A DNA stretch of 64,000 bases, from positions 4,402,001 to 4,466,000 of the forward strand of contig WWBZ02000001.1 of the NCBI GenBank assembly GCA_011503125.2, written 5' to 3'. A program made the translations under genes and the position numbers. Below the pieces are notes generated by a model. It saw only the letters and a program-made list of their open reading frames with translations. It was not told the DNA's origin and did no database searches. Source of the DNA: Botryosphaeria dothidea. Lineage: Eukaryota; Ascomycota; Dothideomycetes; Botryosphaeriales; Botryosphaeriaceae. Of the stretch, positions 1 through 9,880 are shown one piece after another (the first letter of the stretch is position 1; each line of letters begins with the position of its first letter).

Positions 1-67
1 CGATCTGCATAGCTCATCTTGGGCAATGGCAAAAAAAAAAGATGATGGGTTGCACGTCTAAAATTTA

Positions 68-1422
68 CAATCACTGGACAAAAGTCTGCGCGAGTCGCGT
101 ACCAAGGCGATCACCCCAATGAAAACCAAAGTCGCCTTTTCTCAATGCACGCTTCCTGAAGCTCGTAGTAAGCTACTACTAAGTCAGAATTGACCAGGGA
201 GATCGATTTTCGCCTTGGTTTTATACTAGTACTTCGTATGCCAGCCCTCTGCCTGGATAACTGCCTGGATAACTGCCTCACACCTCCGCTTCATACTACC
301 TAGTACATTATCAAATAATAACTGTGGTAATGCCTTCCACGCCTCTTATAATGCCTGCCCAAGCTTCTCTCTAATATAATCTATATTTCCACGTAGTTCA
401 CTAAGCTCTGGATAGAGCCTTAAGACCATAGCCTTAAGGTGAAACCAGAGGTGTTCGATAGGATTTAGATCTGGACTATATGGTGGCCAGTCTATCATAT
501 TAACACGCTTTTGGGTGAACCAATCGCGTACTTTAATAGCTGTATGGATAGGCGCATTATCCTGCATGAATAGCATGCCTCTGCGCCAAACCTTTGGTAT
601 ATTTTGCTCTAGTACTTCAAGATAGGAGTCGGCTGAGTAGCCACCCCTCTTGGATAACGGATCACGTATCATTACGTGTAAGGGTGACCTCCCACGCTTG
701 CCAGAGAAGCCTGCCCATACCATAATAGATATATCCTTACCCTTTTTATATGGCTGGATCATACCTGGGTCCCACTTCTGGCATGGTGTGCGAAAAACCC
801 ACTCCCTCTCTTCGCCCTTGCCACGCTCTGCAGAGCACTCATCTGACCAGATAACCTTAGCCCATTGCGCTTCAGTCCAGTCCACATGCTCAAGCGCCCA
901 GGCAAGCCTGATTGCTACGTGCTCCTCACGTAGCTCTGGGCGGCCTGCAGCGCGCCATTTCTTGATATTATAGGTGTCCAGGAACCGTGAGAGGGTACGG
1001 GCACAGCAGGTTACGCCTGTGGCTTCTCTGACCTCCTGATAGGTGAACTTTGGATTATTCCGTACGATGCGTAAGATATGCCTTTGGTCTTGATCTGAGA
1101 GGACCTTTGGCCTGCCGGAACGTAGTTGTGAGCGTCCTTCGTTGCGTAATGGCGCGCGGGAGAGGGTGGTGCGAATTGACGATTCAGGCGTGTGTAGCTG
1201 CTTTGAAATCCAGGTGGTTCTGTGACCCATTGCACGCGCGGCAGCCAGCATTCCACGTTGGTATGGAGAGAACTCATGATTCTTATTATGCTCGCCAAAG
1301 AGCTCTTGTAAAGGAGTGCGTTGTGGAGGCATAAGGTGGTATGCAAGGAGGAGAGGTGTGACGCGTGTTGCGCGTTTTGACGCGTCTCGCTTAATTTCGC
1401 GCAGACTTTTGTCCTAGTACTG
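68..1422 (-). mobile_element. Complete Tc1/mariner-family DNA transposon
   Basis: The element is about 1.36 kb, with 26-bp terminal inverted repeats at 68-93 and 1397-1422. The inner 18 bases, GGACAAAAGTCTGCGCGA, are identical at both ends; the outer 8 differ. Both ends are flanked by the dinucleotide TA (66-67 and 1423-1424), the target duplication expected of Tc1/mariner. It contains one intact transposase ORF on the minus strand. A 12-base direct repeat (ACTGCCTGGATA) lies at about 250-275, inside the non-coding left arm. Because the ORF is unbroken, the insertion is probably fairly recent. It lies immediately downstream of the transporter gene's stop codon. Confidence 0.9.
346..1332 (-). 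CDS. Tc1/mariner transposase (DD34E)
   Basis: This 328-residue ORF would catalyse cut-and-paste transposition of the surrounding element. The N-terminal third is a helix-turn-helix region for binding the terminal repeats, with an arginine-rich block near residues 60-80. The DDE catalytic domain follows. The first Asp is in VIWSDEC, the second in FMQDNAPIH, and the Glu in PDLNPIEHLW. The second Asp and the Glu are separated by 34 residues, giving the DD34E signature of Tc1-like enzymes. The length is normal for the family and no stops or frameshifts are seen, so it may be active. The ATG at 1332 gives the full domain. Confidence 0.93.
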   Translation of the reverse strand: MPPQRTPLQELFGEHNKNHEFSPYQRGMLAAARAMGHRTTWISKQLHTPESSIRTTLSRAPLRNEGRSQLRSGRPKVLSDQDQRHILRIVRNNPKFTYQEVREATGVTCCARTLSRFLDTYNIKKWRAAGRPELREEHVAIRLAWALEHVDWTEAQWAKVIWSDECSAERGKGEEREWVFRTPCQKWDPGMIQPYKKGKDISIMVWAGFSGKRGRSPLHVMIRDPLSKRGGYSADSYLEVLEQNIPKVWRRGMLFMQDNAPIHTAIKVRDWFTQKRVNMIDWPPYSPDLNPIEHLWFHLKAMVLRLYPELSELRGNIDYIREKLGQAL

Positions 1423-1429
1423 TAGGTGC

Positions 1430-3186
1430 TCATAGTCTCGCAAGCAGATATGCAGCTACTAAGGTCATACAAATGCTCATGGAGAAGACCCACAAGATGT
1501 CATCTAGAGGATCAGACGAGCCAACAGCTTTCAAAGCCTCGAAGAAAATACTTGAAGCCCCCGTAGCCAGTATTTGCGGAAACGCTATGAAGGTGTTGTG
1601 CGCGCCAAGTAGCACGCCAGTGCGGGATTCCATCCCCGCAAGCTTCCTCCTATCTTCAATCCGGATCACTTCGTCGTTAGCTAAGACGAAGGGTACCCAC
1701 TGAGTGACACACCAGCACATTCCAGTTAGCGCGATAGCTAGTATCGTGAGCAGACTGGACTCGTAGAATGTGGTGGACACCAGGGCGGCGAACAGCATCT
1801 GCGAAGTGAACCACAGCTTTTGGAGCGTCCGTAAATCCGGCCTCGCGCGATCTTGGCCGGAATAGCGCTCGAGCTTCCCCGCAGTCGACGATGCCCTGCG
1901 GACCAGAGCGGGCAGTAGGAATGACATCAACAGTGCAACACAGGATTGTTTGAACAGAGCCGATGCACCCGCCGCCTTGCACGGATGCTCCGCGTCTAGT
2001 GTTGCGCTTGGAGCCGCAAGTGAACAGCCTAGTACCATTGGCGTTCCGTAACACATACGAATCAATAAGACTCACTCATTGTATTTATGAAACTAAGCGC
2101 ATTAGCATGCTCTCTTCCATCGCAGGGCTGGGGGCGATTACCTTGTAATCTGCACTAGGACGGGAAACCAAGCAAACCACGAAAAGAACTGTGCAAAGTA
2201 TATGCGTCGCAGCCGCAGAGAGAGAAGCTTCCACGCGGCCAGTAAACCCTCGCCCGCCGCTTGTTTCTTGACCGCAAAGTCGGTCTTTCTGGATTCTGTC
2301 ACCACACAGCAGGTGACGCTCAAGGATCCTATCACGACGATGATGCTCAGAACTACCAAAGCCTGTAGTTGAGTAGATCCGATGGGAACTATCCCTGTCA
2401 CATCACTTGCAGCAGCCAGATATGATATCATACCGGCAACGTGATTGATGCGGCTTGCCCAGGCGTTCGCCTCAATCTGCTGGCCGGCGTGGCACTTGTC
2501 GACAACCAACGCACGCAGCCCCGACTGCACCGGCTGAACGGAGACATTCAGGGCCACGAAGAAGAACAGGGCCGACAGCTGTGCGAGCCAAGCTGCCGCC
2601 GCCGAGGCTGATGCCTGAGACTCGTCGGGCCCGGAAATCAATGCCGCCAACTCAGGGCTCCAGGCATAACCGACAAGGGCTATGACGATCCCGAGGCCGC
2701 CGAACACTATGAACGGCTTGCGGCTGCGGCATGCATCGCTCCAGCGGCCGAACAATGGTTGCAGGAAGGCACCGCACGCCGGGGGAACGAGCCAGATCAG
2801 AGTCGACGCGGACTGGCTGACGCCCAGGGACCGGAAGTAGGACTTGGAGACACCTGTCAGCAGATTCTCCAGGGCCTTGAATAGTCGGGAATTTCAACGC
2901 ACAATACCGGTGGAGAATTGTATAGAGAATGCAACTTGGACCCTTGAGGTGCTAAATGTAAGCTGCAGGCCTCGTAAACACATTCGGAAGCTTACCCTGC
3001 CATGCCGAGAACAAGACAGATGATATAGGATCGGCTGCGATGCCCTGGATCCGGTATATCGACGTCGCAGTCGAGGGGCGAATCCGTATACGATGGAGAA
3101 GTGGGCTGTAAGGTGATTGACGACATCTCTGCTGGAAGCTGATGCGGAGAACCGCGCGTGATGTCTTGCATCGAGATTTGTACCAT
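1430..3186 (-). CDS. Sucrose-transporter-like MFS protein, possibly disrupted
   Basis: Looks like a fungal sucrose/proton symporter (SUT/GPH-like major facilitator) of the plasma membrane. Proposed exons are 3186-2996, 2942-2908, 2853-about 2148, and a last exon ending at 1430. Introns 2995-2943 and 2907-2854 have GT..AG ends and keep the frame. The second intron removes an in-frame TGA. Recognisable parts are the SLGVSQSASTLIWLVPP segment, the loop FGRWSDACRSRKPFI (lacking the extra basic residues seen in many relatives), and several hydrophobic segments up to WFAWFPVLVQIT. A donor follows near 2146. No acceptor restores the frame of the C-terminal block (ending AAYLLARL), so one base may be lost there. 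A transposon lies just after the stop codon. Confidence 0.6.
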
Positions 3187-3295
3187 CCCAGCAAGAAGAG
3201 AATTAACGACAAGTTACCCTAGAAACAGGCACTGGGAGATAAAATTTCATTCGAAATATGAATTTTGAAGCATCGAGGCGAAGGATCTGAAGCTT

Positions 3296-3565
3296 CTAAA
3301 ACCTGTCTCGATGGTCCGATTTAGGCGTTTGGACCGTACAAATGTAACAACGCTCGGGGTAATTCGCATTCCCGAGTGGCATTTCTCTTTGTAGGACAAA
3401 TTCCGGAAAATATTGGCGCCCAACCACACCGTCTCTAAAACCCCAGTTCTTTTTTCTCATGTGGCTGTATTGATTGTCCTTTACATGTACCCCGAACGAC
3501 GCTCTTGACAAGCCAAAGATAGCTGCCAGACTAATGAACATAATAAGCAGAATTCTTATTATCAC
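3296..3565 (-). CDS. Small hypothetical ORF with signal-like N-terminus
   Basis: An 89-codon ORF whose first 25 residues (MIIRILLIMFISLAAIFGLS and on) form a hydrophobic stretch like a signal peptide or membrane anchor. The rest has no recognisable domain and two cysteines close together near the end. It sits between the transporter and the UstYa gene, pointing away from the latter. It could be a small secreted protein, the first exon of a longer gene, or chance. I do not recognise it. Confidence 0.25.
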   Translation of the reverse strand: MIIRILLIMFISLAAIFGLSRASFGVHVKDNQYSHMRKKNWGFRDGVVGRQYFPEFVLQREMPLGNANYPERCYICTVQTPKSDHRDRF

Positions 3566-3996
3566 CCTTGCACTTAGTTGCTGACGCTGTTAGATGTCAT
3601 GTGTATTAGGTGATCAGTCATTGGATCAGGTGATGAGGAAGCGACTCTGGCGCAGACCTTCTCGTCTTAAGGCACGAAATACCTCTACCCACAGAGTTAT
3701 AGAATCACTGTCACGCATGGAAGAATAAGAAACTTTTTAACGGCCGCAGATTCCGACGACTTGGTTCCGATTGTGATGTTACGAGCCAATAATCAATGTA
3801 GCTGTGCACTTATTTGCCGAATTTCCGAACTGCCGACCCCACTACTCCCCAATCTTCCAACGAGAGGCCAAGGCGGAACACATTCGAAGTCAGTTTTATA
3901 AAACACAGCACATTGCCACAGCAGACTAACTGGGGCCGATTTTTAACATCTTTCGTTTTTGTTATTTAGACGTGACCTGCGATTAACCTATCTCAA

Positions 3997-4962
3997 ATGG
4001 CCTCCCTACTCCAAAAAACCGAATATGAGGCGCTGCAGGCGCGCCCTTCTAGCGAGTCGGATGAAATAATGGAGCAGCAAACAAGCAATAGAGCTTCATA
4101 CGAAGGAACTTCTTACGAGAGATCATACCGACGACTCAGAGTCGTCAACATCTGCTTGATTATCGCCCTACTATTGACCATCCCTTACACGTTGTATGTG
4201 CGTATGCATATGCATTCGCATGGTAGCGATATCCCACTGGGAGCTGACCCATTCGGATATGTACCTGTCGGTGAGTCAGCAGTATCAGTCTCCCGGAGAA
4301 ATCTATTGAATTGACGGTGCAAAAGATGTCGGTGAACCTCCGCAATGGACCATGTTCGACAAGCACGACCCTTACTACATCGAGTACGATGTCTTCGAAA
4401 GCATCGAGAAAACAGAAAAGGCCGTGCAGACGTTAATCGATCTTGATTATCGTGAGTCCTCATCATCGTTTCTCAGCACTGGGGCTAACGATCAAACAAG
4501 CTGGTATCTTAACCCATGGGAAAAACACCACTTACCTCGGTGCCGATGGCCTTTTGCATGACCTTCGACCCACGATTGCCTATCAGGGGGAAGTTCACTT
4601 CCCGGTGTACTTCATTCGAGCCTTTCACCAGATGCACTGCATAGTACGTACCAAGTTTATCACTCACGTTGGCCCGTCAGCTAAGCAATGCCACACTCCA
4701 GATCATCTTCACTGACGAATACGGTCACCGAGTTCACGGCCAGAAGACCAAATGGGACCCAGAGCACATGGCTCACTGCATAAACATCTTGCGTGAAGCA
4801 GTCTCATGCTTGGCTGACGCATCGGTGGCATCGTTCACGTATCATGGGGATAACCACATTGCGCATGACCAGCAATCCCGTTGCCGCAACTACATGGCCC
4901 TACGAAACTGGGCTGATGACCCAGAGAGAGCGGCTCGTTATGAGAACGTTATACACGACTGA
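3997..4962 (+). CDS. UstYa/DUF3328-family oxidase
   Basis: Membrane-anchored tailoring enzyme of the UstYa family. Members make oxidative ring closures or hydroxylations in fungal RiPPs (ustiloxin-type dikaritins) and in some NRPS products. Four exons, 3997-4270, 4326-4451, 4501-4643 and 4702-4962, join in frame to 267 residues. Introns start GTGAGT, GTGAGT and GTACGT. One membrane segment lies near residues 50-67 (VVNICLIIALLLTIPYTLYV). Both family HxxHC motifs are intact: HQMHC at about 176-180 and HMAHC at about 203-207. These are thought to hold the catalytic metal. The family is certain; the substrate is not known. It is the best-preserved gene of the 4-19 kb cluster. Confidence 0.93.
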
Positions 4963-5373
4963 ATTTAGCTCTGCGATAATGAGCATCAAAAATGCTAGGA
5001 TTGGCAGACTGTCGGACGTCACTTCTGTCTGACTTTGTTTGCGTAGAATAATGCCACCAACATCTCCAGCGTTAAGAATTCATCCAAATAATGATCAAAA
5101 TTCGGCATAGACGAATAGGTGAGCATTGGCAGCTGACCATGCGATATTACTCATCGGGTATATGTTCTAATTCACCGCGTTAAAGGAAACAGTCGTCTAT
5201 AGCAAGCTCTGGCGGAGGAACTATCAAATCGAATTGCCATCCAATGTTGAGATACCGCTAATGCTGCTAAACAAATATACTTGTTGCGAAATGGAAACAC
5301 GTTCAGGTTTTGAGACAATCTGTTGCTGTGACGAATGAGAGCATATGTCTTGTTGAATAAAAAAAAAAGAAGT

Positions 5374-5396
5374 GGGGGGGAGGGGGGGGGGGGGGG
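5374..5396 (+). repeat. Near-pure G homopolymer tract
   Basis: Seven Gs, one A and fifteen Gs in a row, preceded by a run of As, between the UstYa gene and the enoyl reductase. It is non-coding. Such tracts are prone to slippage and to sequencing error, so the exact length should not be trusted. Confidence 0.8.
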
Positions 5397-5520
5397 AGTC
5401 AATACACCCTACTTCGGTGGCTCACAGATCGAGGATCGCAAGACATCTCAATTCCTAGACTGAGGAGCTCACTGAGACTGACGTGTCGAGTTTCTGAACT
5501 ACAGGGACTATCTTCAATAT

Positions 5521-6661
5521 CTATGTTTTCACTGCACCAGTTTTCCCTCCCGCAGCCAAGGTGTAAACCAGTTTCTTTCCACTAACCTTGCCCCGCATAA
5601 GCTCATCAAGGCCTTCCAACACACCCTCGAGACCGCCACTTCTGATATCCGGCCGATGTACTTGGAACATCCCTTCGGTCAAGAGCTTTTCACTCAACTT
5701 CCAGAACTTTTTACCAAACTCGTAATCCTCCGCATTCGCTGGGAAATTTTCGGGGCCTAGCTCAGGCTTGGTGAAGGATTCGCCGAAGATGGTGTGGGCA
5801 ACCGTGACGTTCACCTGGACGTCATCACGCGGAAAGGTGCAGTAGAGCACCGCGCTGTAAATAGGCTTCCTCTCTACCACGTCATTAGAGAGCGCGTCGG
5901 CGCAGATACGTGCCGATTCGTCCGTGGAAACGCAGTCGAAGACGTGGTACAACCTGTTGTGAGTGAGTTTTCTGATGTCTTCACCGACGGTGGATGACTT
6001 GTAGTCGAATACCGCATCAGCACCTAGCGATTGGACCATGCTAAAGTTGTTCGGGGAGCATGTTGCGATGACGTCGAGGCCGGACCTGAATACACCCTGT
6101 GTCAATGTCTGAGATCGGTGATCGCGGGGGAATCTGATCGGGGTCGCACATTTTAGCAAACTGGACGGCCAATGCACCCGATGCAGTACTTGCACCATAT
6201 ACGAGAAGTGGCAGGTGCTCATGACGTGGTTCGGTTGGGAGTGAGAACCTAAGGGACTGATATAGACCTTGGCAAATCGTCGATATGCCAACACCCAGCG
6301 TGGCTGCCTCTGCGAAGCTCACGCGCTCCGGAATCTTAAGCATGATGCCTTCTTTCGCCACCACATAATCGGCAAAGGAGCCGTCCTCCCGGTTGTTGAT
6401 GTTTCCTCCGTGCGTCCATCCGGCGACGCGGTCGCCGGGTTTGAGTGTCGTGACTTTCGCGCCGACTTTTCGTACCACACCGGCGAAGTCAGATCCAGCG
6501 GTGCAGCCTTCGGTCCCGGGTACAAAGCCAATGTGCTTCCAGTCCACAGGGTTCAGTGCGACTGCGACCGTTTTGACGAGGACGTAGTCGGGGCGCAGCC
6601 TTGGAAGCGGCGCATCGACTACAGCGGCCTTACCGCCTGGTTGAATCTTTATGGCCTTCAT
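5521..6661 (-). CDS. Trans-acting enoyl reductase / zinc-type alcohol dehydrogenase (LovC-like)
   Basis: Medium-chain dehydrogenase/reductase of the type that acts as a trans-enoyl reductase or quinone-oxidoreductase-like enzyme in fungal metabolite clusters. Two exons, 6661-6150 and 6085-5521, join in frame to 358 residues. The 64-bp intron starts GTGCGA and ends TTCAG. The N-terminal GroES-like half begins MKAIKIQPGGKAAVV and contains NPVDWKHIGF and GSDFAGVV. The Rossmann half has LLVYGASTASGALAVQFAK and, after the intron, VIATCSPNNFSMVQSLGADA with the FDYKSS segment. The start was chosen at 6661 because upstream sequence has no family similarity. The substrate is unknown. It lies downstream of the UstYa gene in convergent orientation. 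Confidence 0.88.
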
Positions 6662-7708
6662 GTTGGCCGGGCAAAGGTCGAGGTTGAGGGGAACTCGGGG
6701 TGTTGGCGAAGTAATCGGGGCATGAACACAGGACTCACGTAAGCTATTACCAACCAAGCCACACTGGGAATGGTAAATAAGCTCCCAAGGAGACACTCTG
6801 CGCGAGACCACTTTATCATGAAAATCGTTGGAGCTCGAAGGTTTGCTGAGTAGTGAAAAAGCCGGGGCCATCCGACGGGCTCCTCCAGACTACCACGATG
6901 TAGACACCAGAGAATTATCCGAACACATCGTATATCACATGTGCGAAGTACCACATCTGCTGCAAGTGCTCTAATTGGACCGTACTACAGGTAGAACTCC
7001 GAAACTACTGTACTTTCCTCTCCTACTTCCGTTCCATTACTCGAAGTATTCATCGCGTATCCACGCATCAAATAGTGTAAGGTTGCTTTCCAAGAAGCCA
7101 CCAAATGATGAGATCAAAATCCTTCCACGATTTTTGGTCACAGCATACATCAGGAGTGAAAACCGGCAGTCATGGAACTGGTCTTTCGTTACTTCTTATC
7201 AACATTTGCTTGCGTATGACTGCTTTGACTCGCCATGCATCTGGAAATTTTCCACTTGCAGTGCGTGAGTACGATGACCCTCGTGAAGATTGCCATGTAT
7301 AGCTTTTTCATCGAAATTGGTTTACGTTGGATTGCTAGCAATCATCGCTCGCGGAAAAAACGCCGGATGCGAGGTCGTCGGCAATATCGCTTTTACCGGC
7401 CGCTCTGGGACGCGTCCCTCCGAATTTCACGCCGCGGCTTCAATCATCATCGTTCCCTGACCGAAGCGGTATTCGCTGAGGCTGGGTATGATACCACTAG
7501 TTTGTGCGAATCTGATTGTAGCATCTCCGCACCAGTATCAATATTCCGCAAGTCTGTGATCAGCGGTAAAAGCCAATGATCGAATGAACAAATCGACCAA
7601 CATCGGTGCTGATCAAATGTAAGACACACGAGAAAATGAAGCGGTTCATCACTAATAGTTTCGTGACATAGGAGTAAAGAAAACGAATCAGAAGAGACCC
7701 AAAGCTCA

Positions 7709-7993
7709 ATGTGCAATCAATCGCAATCGGATCCTTCCGAAAAGGAGTTTGGGAGGTCCATGGGTGGTGGCTATGATGATTACCCTCTTCAATACGACGC
7801 ACCCTACATGTACGACCGCCGGAGACAAAAGGTCAATCATACAAGACGACCGCCGCCTCGACCAGGATCATTCAGGGCTGGTCGTGGAGGGTTTGGGAGA
7901 GGTCGATTTTATCACGGTGGCGCGAGGCACCATCGATACGCACCGTACTTCTACCACAAAGGGAAACTCTATTGTAGTAGATTTAATGCTTAA
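7709..7993 (+). CDS. Small Tyr/Gly/Arg-rich ORF; candidate peptide precursor
   Basis: A 94-codon ORF lying among three UstYa-type genes. It is rich in Tyr, Gly and Arg and carries two similar short tyrosine motifs, APYMYD followed by RRR and APYFYH followed by KGK. Each therefore has basic residues on its C-terminal side. Dikaritin precursors have Tyr-containing cores next to Kex2-type basic sites, so this is a candidate. Against it: no signal peptide in this ORF, only two dissimilar motifs, and an RGG-like middle (GRGGFGRGRF) that would also suit an RNA-binding fragment. An Arg/Tyr-rich stretch in an upstream ORF at about 7340-7500 might be another exon; I could not define a splice. Confidence 0.35.
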   Translation: MCNQSQSDPSEKEFGRSMGGGYDDYPLQYDAPYMYDRRRQKVNHTRRPPPRPGSFRAGRGGFGRGRFYHGGARHHRYAPYFYHKGKLYCSRFNA

Positions 7994-8448
7994 TATTACT
8001 AAAGAATCGATCTTGGAGACTTTTGTAAATTAGGACTTTATTGCGACACGCCTATTCCCATCTCTTATGCTTTTTTCGATCTGGGATTCTGCCATGCTTC
8101 TAGAGACTTTTCAAACTACGGACTGTAGATAAATACTGAACATTAGTTGAGGTTCGCTATGCCCAACTCGCATATATATAATTAGAGAGCGTATGGTTCC
8201 CAGAGAAGTGAAGATTAAGGCGCTGCATTTCGCCCGAGATGGAGCTCCTTTCGGCATTATCAATCGAAATCCGTGGTTTATAAAATATGTTTGGCATAGT
8301 GTTAAGAAGAGCTCAAGTGGGGTGGCTTGTTGGTTTTCACATCTAACCGTGTGGGCCCTAAAAGCCTGTGCTTGTAAAGACAGTGGTGTTCCAACTAAGT
8401 TGCTTAGTCCAAAGAAAAGTAACATACAACAAACGACGACCACCGGGT

Positions 8449-9108
8449 CTAGCATGCCGGAAACTCTACTCTGATCTCAAAAGCGATCTCATCAGATGGC
8501 ACCTGCATCGCTAAAGCTCCGGCACAGAGTTCAGTCTCCGCGTACGAGCTTATTCCAGTCGGGAGGCTCTTTCCCAACATGATGGCCCGGTGCATCCTCT
8601 TCCATGAATAAATGCAGTGGAGCCTGCGGTCCTCATTCGTCAACCACGCCTGTTTCTTCTTGCCCGTGCCATTCGACCATTTTTCCTCCGTCCTGGTTTC
8701 CGTTTTGTTCTTGTCTGCATACAAGGTCCAGTTCGTGGTGTGGAACTCATCGATCAATTCGTGATCCACACAGTCCGTCGGAAGCCAGGAGAATGTTATT
8801 GGGTCAAAATGACAACCGTGTCTCTTAGCCTGCTCGGCTGTATCTCCGCATCTTTTTGTTCGCGGATCATACCTCTCATATGCGTACGGCTCAAGGCTGC
8901 TCGTGCTGACGGTCACAAGAGAGAACCCCACCGTACATAGTACAAGGATTCCCAAGATTGAGCCCCATATCAAAAATCTCTTTGATTCGCCTGGTACTTT
9001 TTGTTCGTAGTGTTCTTCCTCCGCGCTCTCCCGTAACGGTTCGTAGGTAGGCCCTCTTGAGCGAGATCCGGAGTTCCCCTGCCGTTTCTTTTTCAAATGC
9101 GCAAACAT
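8449..9108 (-). CDS. UstYa-related membrane protein with degenerate HxxHC motifs
   Basis: A single-exon protein of 219 residues. A basic N-terminal tail is followed by one membrane segment near residues 45-67 (FLIWGSILGILVLCTVGFSL). The lumenal part shares a cysteine/tryptophan pattern with the neighbouring 9881 gene: a CG.T..E start, GC..D, W.P..C.DH, then LHC near residue 164. The first metal motif reads RRLHC, so its first His is replaced. At the second, aligned with HMYHC of the neighbour, the sequence is ETELC with no His. It may be a non-catalytic partner, since UstYa/UstYb proteins can be needed in pairs. It is transcribed divergently from 9881. Confidence 0.7.
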   Translation of the reverse strand: MFAHLKKKRQGNSGSRSRGPTYEPLRESAEEEHYEQKVPGESKRFLIWGSILGILVLCTVGFSLVTVSTSSLEPYAYERYDPRTKRCGDTAEQAKRHGCHFDPITFSWLPTDCVDHELIDEFHTTNWTLYADKNKTETRTEEKWSNGTGKKKQAWLTNEDRRLHCIYSWKRMHRAIMLGKSLPTGISSYAETELCAGALAMQVPSDEIAFEIRVEFPAC

Positions 9109-9431
9109 AGAGTTCGACTTGCTCTGTTGGATCCACTCGTGGTATTAGATGTTGCGTGAGGATCCAAAGCTGATGGTGTAAAGTTCTTATCCCAGAGGGC
9201 GCGATCCAGGAATTAATAAAGTCCATAAAGTCTGGAAAGCGGTTGGTAGACTTTAAATGTAGCAGACAATGCATGTCAACTCTCCCACCTCGGATTTATA
9301 AGTGTGTCGATTTGAACTCTAGAATGAAGACGGTGAACTCATTGCCCATAGGATTTCAAGTCGGTAATAACGCGCGGGTAAAAGGAAATATTTAAAGCAG
9401 CGGCTATTCGGGCTCTACCGTCATCATTAAA

Positions 9432-9480
9432 CCCCCCGTACCATTAATTATACTTACTACCCCTCGTACCCATTAATAGT
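9432..9480. repeat. Imperfect direct repeat in shared promoter
   Basis: CCCCCCGTACC-ATTAATTA at 9432-9450 is repeated imperfectly as CCCCTCGTACCCATTAATA at 9460-9478, in the 772-bp gap between two divergent UstYa-related genes. Its place fits a regulator-binding site for co-expression of the pair. No binding factor can be named from sequence. Confidence 0.35.
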
Positions 9481-9880
9481 ATAGTAATTTTGGAAATGAG
9501 AGTTGGGGCTTCATCATCTTACTTCAGAACACTTGTATAGAACATTGGGAAGGCACTTCCTTGAATATACGGAAGGAGCTTACAACACGACCGCTATCAG
9601 CTGATAGATCGGAGTTTTGGCCAAAATCCACAGGCGAGACGAAGCACCATGGAGAGCTTATCAACCATATTTACGCTTGCAATGATACGGTTCTATACCG
9701 AGTTCCGCAGCGCTCGGGGCTTCGGATAAGTGTAGAGTACATCCAGATATAAGAGATTCCCATGCCGGCGGCAATAACCATTGGATCAAGACTATCGTCC
9801 AACAATCGCCTCTCTAAGGTCTATCATCTGCGTTCAGTCTTCCCTCTACTTGAATGCCACCTTCTTTCAGTGTTCCTACC

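Noticed and set aside
2652..2897. 81-codon ORF, minus strand
   Set aside because: Out-of-frame reading of the transporter; the correct frame gives SLGVSQSASTLIWLVPP.
2880..2910. Nonsense codon in the transporter
   Set aside because: The in-frame TGA falls inside a clean 54-bp intron (2907-2854), so it is not a pseudogene mark.
7749..8033. 94-codon ORF in a second frame over the candidate precursor
   Set aside because: No cores, no basic sites and no signal peptide. It cannot be excluded, but the 7709 frame has the more structured composition.
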